Assembly (NCBI GenBank): GCA_018263655.1
Contig: JAANWY010000349.1
Coordinates: forward strand, 1 to 9,482
Source: Anaerolineales bacterium
GTDB lineage: Bacteria > Chloroflexota > Anaerolineae > Epilineales > JAANWY01
Direction: 5' to 3'
Length of the DNA stretch: 9,482 nucleotides
Position numbers and translations under genes: made by a program. Under the pieces are notes generated by a model that did no database searches, was not told the DNA's origin, and saw only the letters and a list, made by a program, of their open reading frames with translations. This document shows positions 6,803 through 9,482 of this stretch, piece after piece (within the stretch, counting starts at the first letter, position 1; each line of letters begins with the position of its first letter).

Positions 6803-8299
6803 TTGAGTGTAGCGACTACACTTAGACTCTTCTCGCCAGAGATCATACTGACGCTGTTTGGACTCATCGTCCTCGGCTACGACTTGGCCGTCCGTCGGCG
6901 GGAACGGTGGCAAGCTGCGTTGGCGTTGGTTGGTTTGGGGCTGGCGCTGTTGGCGTCGTTCTGGGCCGCCGGCGAATCGACAAGCTTGTTCTTCGGGATG
7001 TTCATCGTCGATCCCTTCACGACGTTCTTCCGCGTCGTCTCTCTGCTTACCGGTGGCTTGGTGGTGCTAGGGTCAGTCGACTATCTGCGGCAGCGGACGA
7101 TCTTCCGGGGTGAGTTCTACAGCCTGTTCTTGTTCACGATCCTGTCGATGACGCTGATGGCCGGCGCCAGCGACTTGATCATGGTGATCGTGTCTATCGA
7201 ATTCCTGAGTATCACCAGTTACATTCTGACCGGCTGGCTGCGGGACGACGTCAAGTCGAGCGAGGCGTCAGTCAAGTACTTTCTGTACGGCTCGATCACG
7301 ACGGCGGCCATGATCTACGGCGCATCGCTGCTGTTCGGACTGACGGGGCACACCGATTTGGCCGGCATCGCTGAGGTGCTGCGGGCGCCAGAAGCGGCGT
7401 TTGGCAGCAACCTGCAGGCTTTCTCTCTGCCGGCCGCCATGCTCCTCCTCACGGGCTTCGCCTTCAAGATTGCGTTGGTCCCCTTCCACCAGTGGTCGCC
7501 CGATGCCTATGAGGGCGCGCCAACCCCCGTGACGGCCTTCTTGTCCATTGGCCCGAAGGCCGTCGGCTTCGCCATGCTGGTGCGTGTGTTCCTGACAGCG
7601 CTGCCCTTTGCCGAGGTAGAGTGGACGGGTGTGATGATCGGTATGGCCATCATCACGATGACGTTGGGCAACTTGGTGGCCATCGTTCAGAAGGACATCA
7701 AGCGTATGTTGGCCTATTCCAGCATCGCGCAGGCCGGCTACATGCTCATCGGTATTGCTAGCCTGTCGGCGGCCGGCGCGACTGGTATCAACGCCGTGGG
7801 AGCTACGTTGTTCTACTTGTTCGCCTATGTGTTTACGAACATGGGTGCCTTCGCTGCCGTGATCGCTGTCGATAATGCTGAAAACTCGTCGTCCATCAGC
7901 GCCTATCGCGGGCTCATCCGCCGCGAGCCGCTGATGGCGGTCGCGATGTTTATCTTCTTCCTCAGTTTGGTGGGCATTCCGCCGACGGCCGGCTTCATCG
8001 GCAAGTTCTCGGTCTTCGTGTCGGCGGTCGATGCGGAGCTGTACGGCCTGGCGGTCATCGGAGTAGTGAACGGCGTCATCTCCGTCGTCTACTACTTCGG
8101 TGTGGTGAAAGAGATGTTCTTCCTGGGCGGCGAGACCGACGCCGAGCCGCTGCGCGTGGGATCGTGGCTGCAGGCGGCTTTGGTAATCTCTCTGATCATG
8201 ACCCTCGTCATTGGTCTCTACCCTGAGCCTTTCTTGGGCCTGGCCAACAACGCCGCCGAGGGGCTCATGGGGGTCGGCCAGATGCTGGCCCTCCACTAG
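6803..8299 (+). CDS. nuoN: NADH-quinone oxidoreductase subunit N (proton-pumping, antiporter-like)
   Basis: The third antiporter-like membrane subunit of complex I, next to the quinone-coupling module. The 498-aa product has about 14 helices and normal length. Conserved charges are present: E133 in VSIEFLSITSYIL (E. coli E133), K222 in GFAFKIALVPFHQWSPDAYEG (K217), K252 in IGPKAVGF (K247) and K401 in GFIGKF (K395). The motif KRMLAYSSIAQAGYML (300-315) is typical. The start is TTG with GGAGG (6792-6796) 6 nt upstream and gives a standard N-terminus. Last gene of the apparent nuoMN pair. A long open frame on the opposite strand inside it is a by-product of its codon composition. Confidence 0.95.
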   Translation: MSVATTLRLFSPEIILTLFGLIVLGYDLAVRRRERWQAALALVGLGLALLASFWAAGESTSLFFGMFIVDPFTTFFRVVSLLTGGLVVLGSVDYLRQRTIFRGEFYSLFLFTILSMTLMAGASDLIMVIVSIEFLSITSYILTGWLRDDVKSSEASVKYFLYGSITTAAMIYGASLLFGLTGHTDLAGIAEVLRAPEAAFGSNLQAFSLPAAMLLLTGFAFKIALVPFHQWSPDAYEGAPTPVTAFLSIGPKAVGFAMLVRVFLTALPFAEVEWTGVMIGMAIITMTLGNLVAIVQKDIKRMLAYSSIAQAGYMLIGIASLSAAGATGINAVGATLFYLFAYVFTNMGAFAAVIAVDNAENSSSISAYRGLIRREPLMAVAMFIFFLSLVGIPPTAGFIGKFSVFVSAVDAELYGLAVIGVVNGVISVVYYFGVVKEMFFLGGETDAEPLRVGSWLQAALVISLIMTLVIGLYPEPFLGLANNAAEGLMGVGQMLALH

Positions 8300-8317
8300 C
8301 GGGTTAGGGCCAACCCG
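8300..8317 (+). terminator. Hairpin just after nuoN, weak terminator candidate
   Basis: CGGGTT (8300-8305) and AACCCG (8312-8317) form a perfect 6-bp stem with loop AGGGCC, starting one base after the nuoN stop. No T-tract follows, so it may protect the mRNA end or act with Rho rather than terminate by itself. Confidence 0.4.
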
Positions 8318-8590
8318 AAAGTTGTCGTCGAGTAGGCGTAGCCGTATCGAGACCAGGCTTTCGAATCAGCTCTCGCTCATGACCAGAATCGTGGGAAGGC
8401 AATCCGGGTCCGGCCATGCCTGAAGTGCTCAAGAGCGCGCCGGCCAGGGCACAGCGGTTGTGATACGCCGATAGCTAGTCGCTGAAGCCCGGTTCATAAT
8501 CGTGCCGCTCAGATCATAGAACGTCACCTCTCGACCCTGGGCGGCCGTGCAGTCCTTACAGTAGTCGTCCCGGCTACAGGGAAGTCAGGC
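8318..8590. other. Gene-free spacer with possible gene remnants
   Basis: No complete gene. The minus strand is open at 8429-8584 and encodes a Cys-rich stretch with RDDYCKDC near its start but no good start codon. The + strand is open from 8486 into the next gene without a usable start. Either could be a decayed gene; nothing stronger can be claimed. The ribosome binding site of the following gene, AGGGAAG, is at 8578-8584. Confidence 0.4.
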
Positions 8591-9316
8591 ATGCCCCAAC
8601 GAGATGTCCTAATCCTGGCCATGACCAAGATGCTCAGCGGCATCTGCACCGCCGGCTTCACCACCGAGCCTGATCCCGTCAGCCGGCTCAAGTGGGTGCG
8701 TCCGGTGAAGGAGCACGGCACGCTGCTCCTCGGCGACATGACTGACGCCGACGGGCGCGTCGTTCAGTGCTTCGACGTCGTCTCGCTCAACCTCGAGCAG
8801 CCGCGGCCCGATCCGCCCCATAGCGAAGACTGGATCACCGACTTCATCTACCAGCGGCCGCAGGTGCTACGCCGGCTGGAGGGCGAACGCCGCGCCAACT
8901 TCCTGGCCGAATACACTGACAACGCACCGGAAGACATCCTCGTGCACCACACACGCTCGCTGTGCCTGGTCAAGCCCGACGAGGTGTGGGCGCGCTTCGA
9001 ACTTGATGCCTACTCCGGCAAGTATCAGGCCCGCCTCGGCTTCGTCGTGGGAGACATCGAGCATCCTCGCGCGAACTCACACCGTGGTGTTCCCGTGACT
9101 GATATGAAGTGGCGCGCCTTGGGTCACGAGTGGCTGGGCGATGGCGGCGGCGAGCTAGAATTCGACGAGCCGGCCCTCAAAGAACGCCTCAACGCCGACG
9201 ACGTCTACCTGGCCCTCGGCCTGAGCCGCACGTACGACGGCAAAGTCTGGCTGCTGATTGTCGGCGTACACGTCGTGCCGGACTACAACGTTGAGATCGA
9301 CTATGACAACCCGTGA
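8591..9316 (+). CDS. Soluble protein of uncertain function, possibly dual OB-fold family
   Basis: 241 aa, no signal peptide and no membrane helix. The N-terminus RDVLILAMTKMLSGICTAGF is followed by KWVRPV, a GTLLLGDM strand-turn and FDVVSLNL, a beta-rich pattern. A middle helical part RPQVLRRLEGERRANFL (about 90-106), an HHTRSLCLVKPDEV segment (about 120) and a C-terminal beta-rich half ending DGKVWLLIVGVHVVPDYNVEIDYDNP complete it. From memory the start resembles proteins annotated as dual OB-containing domain (DuOB) proteins, which would suggest nucleic-acid binding, but this is unverified. Third codon positions are strikingly GC-rich compared with the atp genes, hinting at a different origin. 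ATG 8591 has AGGGAAG 6 nt upstream. It is unrelated to the energy genes and bordered by repeats on its 3' side. Confidence 0.75.
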   Translation: MPQRDVLILAMTKMLSGICTAGFTTEPDPVSRLKWVRPVKEHGTLLLGDMTDADGRVVQCFDVVSLNLEQPRPDPPHSEDWITDFIYQRPQVLRRLEGERRANFLAEYTDNAPEDILVHHTRSLCLVKPDEVWARFELDAYSGKYQARLGFVVGDIEHPRANSHRGVPVTDMKWRALGHEWLGDGGGELEFDEPALKERLNADDVYLALGLSRTYDGKVWLLIVGVHVVPDYNVEIDYDNP

Positions 9317-9321
9317 ACTGC

Positions 9322-9366
9322 CAGTGAACAGTGAACAGTAACCAGTAACCAGTAACCAGTAACCAG
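9322..9366. repeat. Heptanucleotide tandem repeat, six units plus a partial
   Basis: Two CAGTGAA units (9322-9335), four CAGTAAC units (9336-9363) and a final CAG. The four later units are identical. It starts 5 bp after the stop codon of the preceding gene. Confidence 0.9.
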
Positions 9367-9433
9367 GGGTCAGTTATCGGAGACTGATTACCTTGACATT
9401 GTTAGATTTGCCGCGAGTCGACCCCCACCCCCA

Positions 9434-9482
9434 AGGTCTGCGTTAGCAGACACCCCCTAGGTCTGCGTTAGCAGACACCCCC
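9434..9482. repeat. Palindromic 25-bp tandem repeat, two copies, cut by the window edge
   Basis: Each unit is AGGTCTGCGTTAGCAGAC followed by ACCCCCT. Copy 1 spans 9434-9458 and copy 2 spans 9459-9482, lacking its last base at the window edge; the shared 24 bp are identical. Inside each unit GTCTGC and GCAGAC form a 6-bp stem with a GTTA loop. The C-rich sequence just before (9420-9433) resembles the linker. There is no unique spacer between copies, so this is not a CRISPR array. Confidence 0.85.

Noticed and set aside
7268..8296. 342-codon open frame on the minus strand
   Set aside because: It lies fully antisense to nuoN, a secure gene. Its translation is rich in His, Asp, Gln, Arg and Glu as expected for the complement of a hydrophobic coding sequence, and it has no recognisable domain.
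9393..9398. Perfect TTGACA as a -35 box
   Set aside because: No -10-like hexamer occurs 16-18 bp downstream; the region there is GC-rich (GAGTCGACC).
9434..9482. CRISPR array
   Set aside because: The two repeats are adjacent, with no unique spacer of 30 or so bp, and no cas gene is in the window.

Overview
The window is bacterial chromosomal DNA that looks to be from a Chloroflexota-like lineage. That placement is an inference from the overall style: mid-to-high GC, frequent TTG starts, short heptanucleotide tandem repeats between genes, and a K+-independent H+-pyrophosphatase beside F0 genes. No marker gene here fixes the taxonomy. Almost all coding capacity is on the + strand and is devoted to membrane ion translocation.

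Region 1 (1-2432). A minus-strand gene begins at the left edge and diverges from an ATP synthase F0 operon. The shared intergenic region carries a plausible sigma70 promoter (TTGCTA-N17-TATACT). The operon reads atpZ, atpB (subunit a), atpE (subunit c), atpF (subunit b), then an 81-aa ORF that matches only the C-terminal part of the delta subunit (atpH). It ends there: no alpha, gamma, beta or epsilon gene follows. A strong hairpin with a T-tract, nested inside an outer inverted repeat, closes the operon.

Region 2 (2545-4812). hppA encodes a complete membrane-bound H+-translocating pyrophosphatase with the K-x-x-T signature of K+-independent enzymes.

Region 3 (4813-5177). This gene-free spacer holds a 137-bp element with 22-bp imperfect terminal inverted repeats (19/22) flanked by a perfect 8-bp direct repeat. 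I read it as an ISL3-type MITE. A heptamer tandem array follows.

Region 4 (5178-8299). nuoM and nuoN encode two complete antiporter-like proton-pumping subunits of respiratory complex I. Their catalytic residues are intact, but no other nuo gene is in the window.

Region 5 (8300-9482). A gene-free stretch of about 290 bp is followed by a 241-aa soluble protein with much more GC-rich third codon positions than its neighbours. It is possibly a dual-OB-fold family member. After it come a CAGTAAC heptamer array and the start of a palindromic 25-bp tandem repeat that runs off the right edge.

Taken together, the energy genes form a cluster of membrane sectors without their soluble partners: F0 without F1, NuoM/N without the peripheral arm, and a self-contained PPi-driven pump. 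All would work on the same proton gradient: complex I and HppA build it, and F0F1 uses it or can run in reverse. The separated F0 genes and the halved delta gene are the most unusual biology here. There is no phage, CRISPR array, tRNA or rRNA in the window.
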